IMG/VR virus record: IMGVR_UViG_3300031364_000014
Location: 1-22,068 of that record
DNA: 22,068 bases
Reading direction: 5' to 3' (one strand)
Origin: a virus
Below the pieces are notes generated by a model that was not told the origin of the DNA, did not search any database, and was given only the letters and a program-made list of their open reading frames with translations. The translations under genes and the position numbers were made by a program. Below are positions 21,629 through 22,068 of this stretch, piece after piece; the first letter of the stretch is position 1, and each line of letters begins with the position of its first letter.

Positions 21629-21857
21629 GGTTCAAACCATTTTGTATTGTGTTCAAATCAAGTATAACATTTTTTTGCGCTTTAGTGCAATTACACAATT
21701 GTATACCGTGAGCATCTTCAAACTTAAATGGACACATTTGATATTGCGAAGTTTTTTTGTATTTACAAATAGTAATGTCTTTATTTGTACACACAAAGCG
21801 CAATTTATCGTTTAATATTACTAGACCACAGTAATTATTTTTTATTGTTTTTAGCAC
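21612..21857 (-). CDS. Small Cys-rich protein, 81 aa
   Basis: Starts at a GTG at 21857 that overlaps the previous stop as TAGTG; AAGGAT lies about 10 nt upstream. Six cysteines at 10, 23, 31, 42, 55 and 57 form C-x12-C, C-x7-C, then CPFKFEDAHGIQLCNCTKAQ. The first and last elements match the 87-aa protein at 20514-20251, so both may belong to one family of small metal-binding phage proteins. No signal peptide or membrane span. Function unknown. Confidence 0.7.
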   Translation of the reverse strand: MLKTIKNNYCGLVILNDKLRFVCTNKDITICKYKKTSQYQMCPFKFEDAHGIQLCNCTKAQKNVILDLNTIQNGLNLAESK

Positions 21858-22042
21858 TACTTTTTAATCCTTGTCATTTTAACTACAAACTTATTAAAAA
21901 AGTCTCTTGGATTATCTAAAAGATATTTATCTACATCAAAGTCTTCATGTACCATACAGTAATAATACTGTAATACTCTTGCAATAACATTTATTACACC
22001 TAGTTTTAAAAAAAGGGTAAAATCTGTGAAAATAATATACAC
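21857..22042 (-). CDS. Hypothetical protein, 61 aa, start uncertain
   Basis: The frame opens with GTG at 22042 directly after an in-frame TAA, and its TAG is shared with the next gene's GTG. No ribosome binding site precedes 22042. A shorter start at the ATG at residue 30 (MVHEDFDVDKYLLDNPRDFF) is possible. The first 28 residues are hydrophobic (FTDFTLFLKLGVINVIARVL), the rest is charged. Not recognised. The 26 bases to the right end hold nothing I can call. Confidence 0.45.
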   Translation of the reverse strand: MYIIFTDFTLFLKLGVINVIARVLQYYYCMVHEDFDVDKYLLDNPRDFFNKFVVKMTRIKK

Positions 22043-22068
22043 TTAAAAGAACATCACTCGCCGTTAAC

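Noticed and set aside
1-22068. CRISPR arrays, tRNA genes, insertion sequences, integrase or attachment sites
   Set aside because: I looked for spaced direct repeats, cloverleaf-like stretches, transposase or integrase motifs and terminal repeats and saw none. A tRNA scan and repeat search would be decisive.

Overview
The window is a 22 kb stretch of a long-tailed phage or prophage with a contractile tail. Every supported gene reads on the minus strand, so transcription runs from the right end to the left. The DNA is AT-rich and uses the standard bacterial code. Genes are packed with ATGA, TAATG or TAGTG overlaps. The structural genes are a hybrid. The head genes are lambda-like: GpA-type large terminase, gpW-like joiner, lambda-class portal, a protease with a nested scaffold, gpD-like decoration protein and gpE-like capsid. 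The tail genes follow the Mu order: terminator, sheath, tube, frameshifted chaperone, tape measure, gp43, gp44, gp45, gp46, gp47, gp48. A lipobox protein and a goose-type transglycosylase point to a Gram-negative host. The cysteine spacing of the lipoprotein (twin C-x3-C) recalls lipoproteins of Myxococcota-like bacteria, but that is a weak clue. Whether the element is a lytic phage or a prophage cannot be told, because no integrase, repressor or att site is in view.

Layout in transcription order. 22042-20060 is the packaging entry region: two small proteins, a TerS-like protein, a transglycosylase, a Cys-rich protein and two tiny ORFs that the track of longer genes would miss (34 and 27 aa), then TerL (20060-18096). 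18099-17223 holds four small unknown genes, two of them very short (56 and 37 aa). 17222-16978 is the only sizeable non-coding gap. It carries two tandem, related RNA-like elements. 16977-11219 is the head block. 11205-747 covers the connector and the contractile tail. 743-1 is the N-terminal part of a leucine-rich-repeat tail protein that runs off the left edge.

The main things beyond ordinary annotation are four. (1) Two tandem elements at 17181-17125 and 17085-17027 each have two interleaved helices. The copies differ at eight base pairs, and all eight differences are compensated, followed in each by an identical GCTTTTA. (2) A canonical T TTT TTA slippery heptamer with an 18-bp stimulatory stem lies in the tail chaperone gene, and the -1 frame stays open exactly to the tape-measure start. 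(3) Several short Cys-rich proteins share a common cysteine pattern. (4) The LRR tail protein is a compositional mosaic.
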